Positions 1 through 8,667 of a stretch of 64,000 nt of DNA are shown in pieces. The stretch is from assembly GCA_019637155.1 (NCBI GenBank), contig JAHBWE010000023.1:62001-126000 (forward strand). The letters are read 5' to 3'. The translations under genes and the position numbers were made by a program. The notes beneath the pieces were generated by a model, which saw only the letters and a program-made list of their open reading frames with translations, was not told the DNA's origin and did no database searches. Origin of the DNA: Labilithrix sp. Its GTDB lineage: Bacteria > Myxococcota_A > Polyangia > Polyangiales > Polyangiaceae. How positions within the stretch are numbered: position 1 is the first letter of the stretch; each line of letters opens with the position of its first letter.

Positions 1-578
1 TGCTCGGTCACGCGGACGGCGCCGAAGCGCTCCGGCGTGCTCGCGAGCGTGATCCAGACGAGGCCGCGCGCGGCGCGGAGCGGGTTCGCCTGCGGTCCGA
101 GGACGAGGCCCGGCTCGACGGCGTCGCACCGCGTCGGCACCGGCGCGGCCGGGAGCATCGAGACGAGGTGCGTGATCCAGGCGTCGAAGGCGCCCTCGGC
201 GGAGGCGCGCCGCGCCGGATCGGCCAGCGCCTCGACGAAGAGGCGCGACGGGATCCTGAGCACGGAGCCGCCGGGGGGACCGGTGAGGAGGAGCGCGGCG
301 AGCTCGGTCGCGTTCGCGTCCGGCGCTCGCGCGAAGAGGAGCTGTCCCGGCGCGACGGAGCTCACGTACGCGCGGCGCCCGACCGCGCGGCCGTCGCGCC
401 ATCCGACGCAGAAGAGCTGGTGGCCCGGCATCGTCGTGACGTAGACGTAGGCGGGATCGTCGAGGAGGAGCGGCTCGTCGCCCTCGACGCGGAGCTCGTC
501 GCACGCCTCGCCGAAGAGCGCGCGCAGCGACGCGGCGACCTCCGGCTCCTCCTGGCTCGCGCGCGCGGTGTCGATCAT
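1..578 (-). CDS. NHLM-type export system, second ABC transporter protein (5' part, cut by left edge)
   Basis: The reading frame opens at an ATG (576-578) that shares the sequence ATGA with the stop of the peptidase/ABC gene, and it stays open to the left edge, giving 192 visible residues. The visible part starts MIDTARASQEEPE and holds segments such as YVYVTTMPGHQLFCVGW and PPGGSVLRIPSRLF. It is a soluble-looking N-terminal domain with no membrane segment or Walker motif yet. In NHLM peptide export loci the C39-peptidase/ABC gene is normally followed by a second ABC protein with such an N-terminal extension, so this identity rests on position plus the domain's look. The ATP-binding half must lie outside the window. 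Translation is probably coupled to the upstream gene. Confidence 0.72.
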   Translation of the reverse strand, partial: MIDTARASQEEPEVAASLRALFGEACDELRVEGDEPLLLDDPAYVYVTTMPGHQLFCVGWRDGRAVGRRAYVSSVAPGQLLFARAPDANATELAALLLTGPPGGSVLRIPSRLFVEALADPARRASAEGAFDAWITHLVSMLPAAPVPTRCDAVEPGLVLGPQANPLRAARGLVWITLASTPERFGAVRVTE

Positions 579-2743
579 GAGGTCGTGATCAGCTCGTGGT
601 AGAGGCCGCCCTCGGCCATGAGCGCCTCGTGGGAGCCGCGCTGCACGGCGACGCCGCGATCGAGGACGATGATCTCGTCGGCGTCGCGGATCGTGGAGAG
701 GCGGTGCGCGATGATGAGGCAGCTGCACCCGCGCCGGCGGAGGTTCGCGTCGACGCGCTGCTCGGTCTCGGGATCGAGCGCGCTCGTCGCCTCGTCGAGG
801 ACGACGATCGCCGGCTGGCGCACGAGCGCGCGCGCGATCTCGAGGCGCTGGCGCTGCCCGCCGCTGAAGTTCACCCCGCCCTCGAGGATCTTCCCGTCGT
901 AGCCGCCGGGGAGCTTCGCGATGACGTCGTGGATGCACGCGTCCTTCGCCGCCTGCACGACGTCGGCCTCCGGGATCGTGTCGTCCCAGAGGGTGAGGTT
1001 CTCGCGGACGGTACCCTCGAACAACGTCACCTCTTGATCGACGATCGCGACCGACGTCGTGAGCGCGCTCCGCGGGAGCGCCTCGCGCGGCGTGCCGTCG
1101 AAGACGATCTCGCCGCTCCACGGCCGGTAGAGACCGCAGACGAGGCGCGCGACCGTCGACTTGCCGCTCCCGCTCCCGCCGACGAGCGCGACGCGCTGTC
1201 CCGGCGAGAGGTGCAGCGTCAGCTCGCTCACGAGCGGCGGCGACAGCGGGAGGTAGCCGAAGGTGACGTCCTTCAGATCGAGCTCGCCGGTGAGGCGGCG
1301 CGTGTCCGCCTCCGTCGCGGCCGCGGCGAAGGTCGTGTCCTCCTCGTGCTCGAGGACGTCGTCGAGGCGCTCGAGATCGCCGCGGAGCTGCTGGAGCGAC
1401 GCGCCGACGTGGGAGAGGCTCTCGATCGGCCCGAGGAAGCCGGCCATCAGCGTCTGGAAGGCGACGAGCATGCCGAGGCTCATGTGGCCGTCCATCACCC
1501 GGAGCGCGCCGATCGAGAGGACGAGGAGCGTGCTCGCCTGCCCGACGAGGCCGGTCGTCGTGAGGAGGAGCTGATCGCGCCGCGCGAGGGCCTGCTGCGA
1601 CGCGAGCAGCTTCGCGTGGTATCCCGCCCACTGCCCGAAGAACTCGGTCTCGGAGCCGGTCCCCTTGATCGTCTCGATCATCTGGAGGCCGCCGGACGCG
1701 ACGCCGTGGAGCTTGCCGTGGTGCTGCACGACCTGCCGGGAGAGGTCGGTGCGCGCGCGCTCGGCGCCGCGGAGCAGGAGGATGTACGCCGCGGCGGTGG
1801 CGAAGCCGATGAGCGTCAGCCACGGATCGATGTACAGCATGAAGAGCGCGTAGAACGCGACGAGGACCAGATCGAGCGCGATCCCGGAGACGCGCCCCGA
1901 CAGCGTGTGCGCGACGGCGTCGTTCGCGCGGACGCGATCGGCGAGGTCACCTGCGGAGCGCGCGAGGTAGAAGTCGATCGGCAAGCGGAGCGCGTGCCAG
2001 AGGAACCCGGTCGCCATCTTCACGCCGAGGCGCGCGACGAGCTTGATGAGCGCGGTGCGCTGGAGGTACGTGAGGACGAGGCGGAGGAGCGCCGCCGCGC
2101 TCATCGCGAGGAGGATCGACGAGAGGAGGTCGACCTGCCCGCCGACGAGGACCTCGTCGACGAACACCATGCCGAAGACGGGGACGACGAGCCCGGGCAC
2201 GAGGAGGCAGAGACCGGCGAGGGCGATGAAGGCGATCGCTTCGCGCGATCCCGCGAGCCGTCGCGCGAGCATCGCGAACATCGAGGGCCGCCGCCCCTTC
2301 GGCCGGTACGCCTCCGTCGGCTTGAAGGAGAGGACGACGCCGGTGAAGGCCTGGTTGAACTCCTCGAGCGGGACGCTCGTCGGCCCCGCCGCGGGATCGT
2401 TCAGGTAGGCGCGGCGATCGTCGAAGCCCTCGACGACGAGGAAGTGGTTGAAGTTCCAGTGGACGATGACGGGGAGCGTGAGGTCGGTGACCTGGTGCGG
2501 CTCCTTTCGGTAGCCCTTCGCCTCGAGGTCGTATTTGCGCGCGGCCTTGATGACGTTGCTCGCCTTCGAGCCGTCGCGCGAGACGCCGCACTCCTCGCGC
2601 AGCTTCGAGAGCGGCACGAACGTGCCGTAGTGCTCGAGCACGATCGCGAGGCTCGCCGCGCCGCACTCGGTCGCCTCCATCTGGAGGCGCGTCGGCGTGC
2701 GGATGCGCTTCACCTTCTTCGGCTTCGGCGCCTCGGCGGTCAT
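575..2743 (-). CDS. NHLM-type peptidase/ABC exporter (C39 peptidase, membrane domain, ATPase)
   Basis: This is a 722-residue exporter that cleaves a double-glycine-type leader from a peptide substrate and pumps the peptide across the inner membrane. Residues about 20-150 form a C39 peptidase: Gln21 and Cys27 in QMEATECGAAS, His100 in NFNHFLVVEG and Asp116 in LNDP. A six-helix ABC membrane domain follows (about 165-450). The ATPase has Walker A GGSGSGKST near 515, signature SGGQRQRLEIARAL and Walker B VVLDEATSALD. Length and order match peptidase-containing ABC transporters of the NHLM bacteriocin family. The start ATG overlaps the HlyD stop by one base (TGATG) and the stop overlaps the next gene (ATGA). 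Processing and export are family knowledge; the substrate is not visible here. Confidence 0.9.
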   Translation of the reverse strand: MTAEAPKPKKVKRIRTPTRLQMEATECGAASLAIVLEHYGTFVPLSKLREECGVSRDGSKASNVIKAARKYDLEAKGYRKEPHQVTDLTLPVIVHWNFNHFLVVEGFDDRRAYLNDPAAGPTSVPLEEFNQAFTGVVLSFKPTEAYRPKGRRPSMFAMLARRLAGSREAIAFIALAGLCLLVPGLVVPVFGMVFVDEVLVGGQVDLLSSILLAMSAAALLRLVLTYLQRTALIKLVARLGVKMATGFLWHALRLPIDFYLARSAGDLADRVRANDAVAHTLSGRVSGIALDLVLVAFYALFMLYIDPWLTLIGFATAAAYILLLRGAERARTDLSRQVVQHHGKLHGVASGGLQMIETIKGTGSETEFFGQWAGYHAKLLASQQALARRDQLLLTTTGLVGQASTLLVLSIGALRVMDGHMSLGMLVAFQTLMAGFLGPIESLSHVGASLQQLRGDLERLDDVLEHEEDTTFAAAATEADTRRLTGELDLKDVTFGYLPLSPPLVSELTLHLSPGQRVALVGGSGSGKSTVARLVCGLYRPWSGEIVFDGTPREALPRSALTTSVAIVDQEVTLFEGTVRENLTLWDDTIPEADVVQAAKDACIHDVIAKLPGGYDGKILEGGVNFSGGQRQRLEIARALVRQPAIVVLDEATSALDPETEQRVDANLRRRGCSCLIIAHRLSTIRDADEIIVLDRGVAVQRGSHEALMAEGGLYHELITTS

Positions 2744-3723
2744 CAGCCCTCGTCGTCGAGCGCCGGGAACACGAGCGCGATCGGCCGGCTGGCGCGCGTC
2801 ACGACCGCCGCCTCGCAGCGCGTGCCGCTCGTCAGCGTCACCTCCGGTCCTTCCCCGTTCGACCAGCGGTACCCGCTCGGCGTCGCGCCGCGCTCGAGCT
2901 CGGCGCGCACCGCGATCGGCGCGCCGCCGGCGGCCTGGATGAACGCGTCGACGAGCTGCTCGTTGCGGAGCGCGCCCATCATGCCCGACCGCGTCGACGG
3001 GTACTGCTCGACGGACCTCACCTTCCCGAGGAGGACGCCCGCGCGCTCCTTCTTCACGACCGACGGCGCGATCTCGACCTGCATCCCCGGACGGAGCGAC
3101 TTGCCGACGTGGGAGTCGAAGTAGAGGAGCGCCTCGAGCTCCTGCCCCTCCGGCGTCGCGCGCTCGATCGTCGCGAGCGGCGTGCCCGGCGTCACGCGCT
3201 CGCCGGGGACGGCCCGCACCTCGAAGACGCGTCCGGCGGCGGCGGCGTAGAGCTTCGCGCCGGAGGTGCGCGTCTTCCTCAGGCGCTCTAGCTCCTCGCG
3301 CAGGCGATCGCGCCGCGCGCCGAGCGACGCCGTCACGGTCCCGGCGTCGACGTCGTGATCGAGCTCGTCGAGGCGGCGCGCGAGCCCTTCGATCTGTCGA
3401 TCGAGCGCCGGCTGGGCGACCTGCGCGACGAGCTGTCCCTGCTTCACCTGATCGCCGGCGGAGACCTCGACGCTCACGAGCTCGCCCTCCGTCTCGGCGA
3501 GGACCTCCGAGAGCCCCGCGCCGCCGAGGAGGATCCCGCTCGCGTGGACCTTCGAGCGCACGCGCCCGAGCGAGCCCCACGCGATCGCGGTGGCGATGAC
3601 GAGGGCGCAGCCGGCGAGCGCGAGCCACGCCTTCGCGTTGGTCACGCGCATCAGCGTGTGGAGCTGCTCGGGGGAGCTGAGGCGATCGAGGGCGGCCTTG
3701 CGAAAGAGCTTCGAGTCCGCCAT
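2743..3723 (-). CDS. HlyD-type membrane fusion protein of the NHLM export system
   Basis: The 326-residue protein begins MADSKLFRKAALDRLSSPEQL, has one membrane segment near residues 33-50 (LALAGCALVIATAIAW), then a biotinyl-lipoyl-like beta domain split by a short coiled coil (about 105-150, rich in Leu/Arg/Glu). The second half-motif is near 155-185 (KLYAAAAGRVFEVRAVPGERV). This is the architecture of periplasmic adaptors that link a C39-ABC exporter to the outer membrane. Its stop overlaps the exporter's start by one base, and it starts two bases after the stop of the cyclic-nucleotide-binding gene, so all four genes form one operon. The coiled coil is short compared with HlyD proper, as is usual in NHLM-type adaptors. 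Confidence 0.87.
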   Translation of the reverse strand: MADSKLFRKAALDRLSSPEQLHTLMRVTNAKAWLALAGCALVIATAIAWGSLGRVRSKVHASGILLGGAGLSEVLAETEGELVSVEVSAGDQVKQGQLVAQVAQPALDRQIEGLARRLDELDHDVDAGTVTASLGARRDRLREELERLRKTRTSGAKLYAAAAGRVFEVRAVPGERVTPGTPLATIERATPEGQELEALLYFDSHVGKSLRPGMQVEIAPSVVKKERAGVLLGKVRSVEQYPSTRSGMMGALRNEQLVDAFIQAAGGAPIAVRAELERGATPSGYRWSNGEGPEVTLTSGTRCEAAVVTRASRPIALVFPALDDEG

Positions 3724-3725
3724 CG

Positions 3726-4235
3726 CTAGCTCCCCCGCGCCTCTTGCACCTGGCGCGCGAGGGCGTTGAAGCGCGCGCCGGCGCGGTCGACGTTGTCGAG
3801 CACGCTGTCGTCGAGCTCGTCGTCGTAGGAGGCGTCGGTCGCGTTGCGGAGCCGGTCGGAGAGGAACGTCGCGACCGACTTGTAGAAGCGGAGCCCGAAG
3901 CCCGGGTTCTGCTCGAGCGCGCCGGCGAGGACACGCCGCGAGATGGCGTACACCACCGCGTCTCCGGCGGCGCTGACGGTGGCGCTCGGCGGCCGCGCGT
4001 CGACGAACGACATCTCGCCCGCGACCTCGCCCACGCCGAGGCGCGCGATCTCGCGCTTCGTCTTCCCCTGCTGCACGACGAGCTCGCCCTCGAGCACGAT
4101 GTAGAGGCGCTCGACGGGCACGCCCTCGGTGATGAGCGCAGCGCCCTTCGCGACGCGCTCCTTGCGCCCATGCTTCGCGAGCCAGTCGACGTCGGCGTCG
4201 CTGAGCTGTCCGAAGATGAAGAGGACCTTCCGCAT
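3726..4235 (-). CDS. Cyclic-nucleotide-binding domain protein, first gene of the NHLM export operon
   Basis: This 169-residue cytosolic protein is essentially one CAP/CNMP-type beta-roll domain (about residues 8-125). It has YIVLEGELVV, GEVAGEMSFVDARPPSATVSA (a phosphate-binding-cassette-like stretch) and the closing helix. There is no helix-turn-helix, so it is not a Crp-type activator. The last 45 residues are acidic then charged (DDELDDSVLDNVDRAG) and may bind a partner. The Arg-Pro-Pro-Ser-Ala-Thr segment resembles the RxxSA core of cAMP-binding cassettes, but ligand binding is inferred. Being the first gene, two bases ahead of the HlyD gene, it could gate export in response to a nucleotide second messenger. 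Confidence 0.82.
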   Translation of the reverse strand: MRKVLFIFGQLSDADVDWLAKHGRKERVAKGAALITEGVPVERLYIVLEGELVVQQGKTKREIARLGVGEVAGEMSFVDARPPSATVSAAGDAVVYAISRRVLAGALEQNPGFGLRFYKSVATFLSDRLRNATDASYDDELDDSVLDNVDRAGARFNALARQVQEARGS

Positions 4236-4247
4236 CGCGCGCCTGCC

Positions 4248-4325
4248 GCCCCTGTAAGGAGGGGCCTACAGTACAGGCTGCGCGTCGCGGCGTGTTACAA
4301 GAACGCGGCTCGCCGCGTCCTTTTT
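4248..4325. promoter_or_regulatory. Divergent upstream region of the NHLM and DUF1266 operons with two hairpins
   Basis: The gap between the two divergent operons contains the hairpin GCCCCT-GTAAGG-AGGGGC (4248-4265). It also contains ACGCGGC-TC-GCCGCGT (4303-4318) followed directly by CCTTTTT (4319-4325). The second looks like a plus-strand intrinsic terminator or attenuator, although no plus-strand gene precedes it. It could end stray transcription entering the DUF1266 operon or attenuate its own leader. Promoters for both directions must lie in this 135-base gap, but none is clear enough to mark. Confidence 0.4.
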
Positions 4326-4370
4326 CGGACTGTATCGCGTGCGCGTCGGCGGGCGGGATATCCTGCGTCC

Positions 4371-5939
4371 GTGCCCGTTCAGGATCCGGTCAAGCTCTGG
4401 TGCCTTGGGGTCGGCGCGATGCTCACGGAGGTGAACGGTCTCCGTCATGACGAGATCGGCGGATGGGCGCCGGGGCCGCGGGCGCGTGAGTGGTGCGCGA
4501 ACGTCCTCTCCGACTCGTGGGGCGTCGCGGGGGAGAAGCAGTTCCACGAGATCGTCGACTGGCTCACGCGCACCGGCCACAGCGCGGAGGCGCGCTCGCA
4601 GATCGCGGGGCTCGGGCCGAACCCGCTCGCCGACTACCCGAAGCAGACCATCGTCCGCGCGCACCGGCAGCAGATCGAGCGGCAAGGCCTCCTCGCCTGG
4701 GACTGCGGGCGCCTCGCGTCGATCGTCGGGTGGGGCTTCCACGTCGGGTACCTCGACGAGAACGAGACGTGGCGCATCCTCCACGGCAACGCGCGGCGCG
4801 TGCAGCAGACCTACTCCGCCTGGCGCGAGCTCGGCGACGCCTACGTGATGGGCCGGATGTGGTGGGCGCAGGGCGCGACGAACGAGAAGACGCGCAACGC
4901 GCACATCAACCTGATCGGGAGCCCGAATTCGCCGTGGAACCGGATGCCGTGGCAGCACCCGCTCGGCGACGCGCCCGCGCCCGCCGCGCCCGGAGCGTCG
5001 AGCAAGGCGACGGTCCGCTTCAAGCGCAGCGTGTGCCCGAGCTGCGGCGGCCACAAAACGCGGCCCTCGCAAACGGCTTATGTGTATTGCGACTTCTGCG
5101 GGACCCTCGCCGACTACGACTTCCAGAAAGCGTGCGAGGTGCCGGCGAAGCAGCCGGGGCCGGCGTATCAGGAATTGAACGCGCGGCTCGGGCCGATGAT
5201 GCAGCAGGCCAAGGCGACCGGCGACGTCAACGGATATCGCAACTTGCAGCGCCAGCTCTTTGCGATGTACATCGAGCAGCTCCCGAACGCGAACCCGCCG
5301 CGCGTGAGCGATCCCGAATACCGTAATCGCTACATCGAATACATGGCCGAGGGCGGCACCGTGACCGCGTTCGACCCGCAGGCGCTCGCGCTCGAGGCGG
5401 AGGTCACGCGCTCGATCGGTGCGCTCCAGTGGGCATTCCCGAAGCCCGGCGTCATGAAAGTAGCGGCCCACAGCTTCGGGCCGATGGCGAATGCCGTGTT
5501 CGCGCAGCAGGACTACATCGCGCGGCTCTACGAGTCGCGCGGCGTCTACGCGATGCACCCCGACCGCGCGCCGGGCGAGCTCCAGAAGCGGGTAGGGATA
5601 TCCCTCTTCGTCCAGGGCTGGCTGCCGATGCTCGACGAGGCGTCGACGCAGGCCTTCCTCGAGCGCGCGGGGCTCAAGACCGAATACGTCGAGGTCGAGC
5701 CGGTGAAGGGCGATAAAGCAGATTGTGGGGGGTGCGGCAATCCGCTCGAGGTCCTCCCCGGCGCCAAGCGCTGCATCTGCGAGAAGTGCGGGCGCGGGCT
5801 CGAGGTCGCGGGGGAGCGCATCTCCTGCCGCGGCTGTGGCGCGCCGCTCGCGCCGACGGAGGGCTCGAGCACCGTGACGTGCCCGCACTGCAAGAACAGC
5901 TTCCAGCGCGTCCAGATGATCCAGCCGGGGTTCGGATGA
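4371..5939 (+). CDS. DUF1266-domain protein with zinc ribbons
   Basis: The likely start is the GTG at 4371 (VPVQDPVKLWCLG), giving 522 residues. An alternative is the ATG at 4420. Residues about 20-200 match the DUF1266 pattern: a compact helical domain with LLAWDCGRLASIVGWGFHVGY and a run of conserved Trp/Gly/Asn. A zinc ribbon follows at about 222-245 (CPSCGG then CDFCG). Near 452-515 there are three more pairs: CGGCG/CEKCG and CRGCG/CPHC. No signal peptide or membrane segment is seen, so it should be cytosolic. Its stop overlaps the start of the SUKH gene (ATGA). The role of DUF1266 is not established; the ribbons suggest protein or nucleic-acid contacts. I do not assign a function. Confidence 0.8.
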   Translation: MPVQDPVKLWCLGVGAMLTEVNGLRHDEIGGWAPGPRAREWCANVLSDSWGVAGEKQFHEIVDWLTRTGHSAEARSQIAGLGPNPLADYPKQTIVRAHRQQIERQGLLAWDCGRLASIVGWGFHVGYLDENETWRILHGNARRVQQTYSAWRELGDAYVMGRMWWAQGATNEKTRNAHINLIGSPNSPWNRMPWQHPLGDAPAPAAPGASSKATVRFKRSVCPSCGGHKTRPSQTAYVYCDFCGTLADYDFQKACEVPAKQPGPAYQELNARLGPMMQQAKATGDVNGYRNLQRQLFAMYIEQLPNANPPRVSDPEYRNRYIEYMAEGGTVTAFDPQALALEAEVTRSIGALQWAFPKPGVMKVAAHSFGPMANAVFAQQDYIARLYESRGVYAMHPDRAPGELQKRVGISLFVQGWLPMLDEASTQAFLERAGLKTEYVEVEPVKGDKADCGGCGNPLEVLPGAKRCICEKCGRGLEVAGERISCRGCGAPLAPTEGSSTVTCPHCKNSFQRVQMIQPGFG

Positions 5940-6583
5940 AGAAGAGCACGAGACTTCGCGCCGCCGAGCCGGCCCCGGACGTCGACGACGTCGTCCGCCG
6001 GCTCGAGCGCCTCACGAAGAAGAAGAACGAGTCGTACCGTTTCGGCACCCGCCTCGCCGAAGAGCAGCTCCGCGCGTTCGAGGACGCGCACGGCGTCACG
6101 CTCCCGGAGGAGTACCGCGCCTTCCTCCAGGCCGCGGGCGAAGGCGCGTCGGGCCCCGACTACGGGCTCGTCACCCTCGCGCACGCGATCAAGGAGCGCG
6201 GCGAGACGATCTACGGCCTCGCCGATCCGTTCCCGATCCCCGCCTCGACCGCCGACCTCCTCGACTTCGCGGTCGGCGGCATCCTCCCCGTCGCCTACGG
6301 CGGCTGCTCCTACTTCACCGGCATCGTCACGACCGGCCCCGCGCGCGGGACGATGTGGTTCAGCGTCGAGGCGCGCCCGGGCTGGGTGCCGTGCTGGAAG
6401 GGCGCGCTCCTCGGCGCGAACGGCAAGCCGTACGCCGCGCCCGCCGACGCCGATCCGTACCGCGCGACGTACGACGCCGCGCTCGATCCCGTGAACGAGA
6501 AGCTGCGCCTCGGCTTCGCGGGCTGGTACGCGGGGTGGCTCGAAGGCGAGGAGCGCAAGGTCCTCGCCGGGGGCCTGTCGTGA
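5936..6583 (+). CDS. SUKH (SMI1/KNR4) domain protein
   Basis: This 215-residue cytosolic protein has a charged start (MKKSTRLRAAEP) and an SMI1/KNR4-type domain at about 40-190. The diagnostic region reads LRAFEDAHGVTLPEEYRAFLQAAG, followed by PVAYGGCSYF and a Trp-rich end. SUKH domains are known as immunity proteins against polymorphic toxins and as protein-binding modules in stand-alone regulators. No toxin gene is seen next to it, so immunity is only one option. It overlaps both neighbours by four bases (ATGA upstream, GTGA downstream), which ties it to the DUF1266 and WD40 genes. Confidence 0.82.
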   Translation: MKKSTRLRAAEPAPDVDDVVRRLERLTKKKNESYRFGTRLAEEQLRAFEDAHGVTLPEEYRAFLQAAGEGASGPDYGLVTLAHAIKERGETIYGLADPFPIPASTADLLDFAVGGILPVAYGGCSYFTGIVTTGPARGTMWFSVEARPGWVPCWKGALLGANGKPYAAPADADPYRATYDAALDPVNEKLRLGFAGWYAGWLEGEERKVLAGGLS

Positions 6584-8667
6584 GCGAGCCGGTCGCGCTG
6601 CCGCGCCACCGCGGGAGCGTCACGATGCTCACGTTCACCGCCGACGGCCGCGTCCTCTCGACCAGCCTCGACCGCACCGCGCAGCTGATGCTCGCCGAGA
6701 CGCGGAAGCCGCTCGCGGTCTTCGAAGGCCACCTCGCCGCCGTCGCCGACGCGGCCGCGCTCGCGAACGATCGCGTCGTCACCGCCTCGTTCGACGGCGG
6801 GGTGCGCTTCTTCGACGCGACGACGGGGCGGCTCGCGCTTCTCGCGAAGGGCCACACGAGCCGCGTGATCGCGCTCGCGGTCGCGCCCGGCCGCGAGCGC
6901 GTCGCGAGCGTGAGCGACGACGGATCGGTCCGGATCTGGGACCGCGACGGCAACGCGGGACCGGTCCTGCGCGGCCACGACGACGGCGCGATGCGCGCGT
7001 ACTTCGAGGACGACAAGGCGATCGTCACCGTGTCGCGCGCCGGGATCGTCGCGACGTGGGACGCGACGACGGGCAAGCGCATCGAGACGAACCGGATGGC
7101 GACGCCGGAGGAGAAGGCGGAGCCGGCGCCGCCGCGCGCGCTCGAGCTCGCGAAGGGGATCGTCGCGGAGGCGCGCGACGACGGCACCGTCCGCATCACG
7201 GAGGCGAACAGCGGGCGCGCGGTCACGCTCGGCGGCCACGACGACGCCGTCACCGTGCTCGCGATCTCCCCCGACGGCGATCTCCTCGCCGCGGGCTCGG
7301 CCGACGGCGCGATCCTCGTGTGGCGCTGGCGCGAGGCGTGGGGCCGCGGCGACGGCGCGGCCGCGGCGACGCCGGAGCTGCCGTGCGTGTGGCGCATCTC
7401 CGCCGAGACGAAGACGCCGGACACGCGCTTCGACGGCGGCGAGCTGTGGGTCGGGCGCTCCAACGTCCTCCACGCGTACGACGCCGAGACGGGCGAGCGC
7501 GGGAGGACGATCGAGGCGCAAGGCGACCTCGTGCACTTCGGCAAGAAGCGGCTCGTCTTCGCGCGCTTCGTCGCCGAGATGAGCGTCGTCGATCGCAAGA
7601 GCGGCAAGGCGGTGCTGACCGCGCCGCTCGAGGGCGAGCACCTCCGCGCGCGCGCCGCGCAACCGCTTGCATGGTGCACACGTCGCGCGGGGAAACCGAA
7701 CGCGCTGCGCATCGTCGATCCCGACAAACCCGACCTCGCGGAGCTCGGCCCGATGAAGGGCTCGCTCGGCGTCTTCGCGTTCCGCGCCGACGGCAAGCGC
7801 GCGGCGGTCGCGGCGGCGGAGGAGCCGCGCGCGTGGCTCTGGAACGTCGAGAGCGGCAAGCTCGTCGCGGAGGCGACGTGGGAGGGCGCGCCCGCGACGC
7901 AGCTCGCGTTCACGCACGACGGCACGCGCGTCGTCGCCGGCACGCGCGACGGCCGCGTCCACGTGCTCGACGCGACGACGGGGGAGCGCGTCCGCGAGCT
8001 CGTCCCGCCGCCGGGCGATCCCCAGCGGCAGGGCCTCGCGCCGATCCACGTGTCGCCGGCGAGCGATCGCGTCGTCGCGTGGGGCGGCGACGCAAACCAC
8101 GCGATCCTCTTCGACACCACGACCGGCGCGCCGCTCCTCCGCCTCTTCGGCGAGGAGAAGTCGGGCCTCGTCGCCTCCGGGGTCGCGTTCTCGCCCGACG
8201 GCACGCGCCTCGTCGCCGCGCACGTCGCGCGCCCGAAGCTCGTGTTCTACGACCCGATCGCGGCGGTCCGCGTCGTCTCGCACGAGGTCCATCGCTCCGG
8301 CGGCGTCGGCGTGCAGCTCCGCTTCTTCGCCGGCGGCAAGCGCATGCTCTCGTGGGCGACGCAGGCGATCGACAAGAGCCTCCGCGCGTGGGATCCGCGC
8401 ACGGGCGAGCGGCTCTGGGCGAACCTCGGCCTCGGCGGCGAGGGGATCGACGCGGTCGTGCTCTCACCGAACGAGCGCTTCCTCGCGGTCACGTCGCGCG
8501 GCTGGCCGCTCGTCCGCGTCGTCGACGCCGCGACCGGCAAGACGGTCGCGGACCTCGCCGGCCACCAGGGCTACGTGCCGCCGCCGAGCTTCGCCGCCGA
8601 CGAGACGCTCCTCGCGACGAGCTCCTACGAAGGCGACGTGCAGGTCTGGGAGCTGCCTTCGGGTTAA
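6580..8667 (+). CDS. WD40-repeat protein (cytosolic, probably two propellers)
   Basis: The GTG at 6580 overlaps the SUKH stop (GTGA) and gives 695 residues. The chain is a near-continuous series of WD40 repeats, such as SVSDDGSVRIWDRDG, ISPDGDLLAAGSADGAILVW, FSPDGTRLVAAHV and SSYEGDVQVWELPSG. That is probably 12-14 blades, so two stacked seven-blade propellers. No signal peptide, kinase, caspase or other enzymatic domain is attached, which suggests a scaffold. The stop shares TTAA with the stop of the convergent methyltransferase gene. As third gene of a tightly overlapped trio it probably assembles the DUF1266 and SUKH partners, which is inference from gene order. Confidence 0.88.
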   Translation: MSEPVALPRHRGSVTMLTFTADGRVLSTSLDRTAQLMLAETRKPLAVFEGHLAAVADAAALANDRVVTASFDGGVRFFDATTGRLALLAKGHTSRVIALAVAPGRERVASVSDDGSVRIWDRDGNAGPVLRGHDDGAMRAYFEDDKAIVTVSRAGIVATWDATTGKRIETNRMATPEEKAEPAPPRALELAKGIVAEARDDGTVRITEANSGRAVTLGGHDDAVTVLAISPDGDLLAAGSADGAILVWRWREAWGRGDGAAAATPELPCVWRISAETKTPDTRFDGGELWVGRSNVLHAYDAETGERGRTIEAQGDLVHFGKKRLVFARFVAEMSVVDRKSGKAVLTAPLEGEHLRARAAQPLAWCTRRAGKPNALRIVDPDKPDLAELGPMKGSLGVFAFRADGKRAAVAAAEEPRAWLWNVESGKLVAEATWEGAPATQLAFTHDGTRVVAGTRDGRVHVLDATTGERVRELVPPPGDPQRQGLAPIHVSPASDRVVAWGGDANHAILFDTTTGAPLLRLFGEEKSGLVASGVAFSPDGTRLVAAHVARPKLVFYDPIAAVRVVSHEVHRSGGVGVQLRFFAGGKRMLSWATQAIDKSLRAWDPRTGERLWANLGLGGEGIDAVVLSPNERFLAVTSRGWPLVRVVDAATGKTVADLAGHQGYVPPPSFAADETLLATSSYEGDVQVWELPSG

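Noticed and set aside
596-3124. A long plus-strand open frame across the NHLM exporter and adaptor genes
   Set aside because: It is the antisense shadow of two well-supported genes; its composition is an Arg/Glu/Ala-rich product of high GC content and has no domain.
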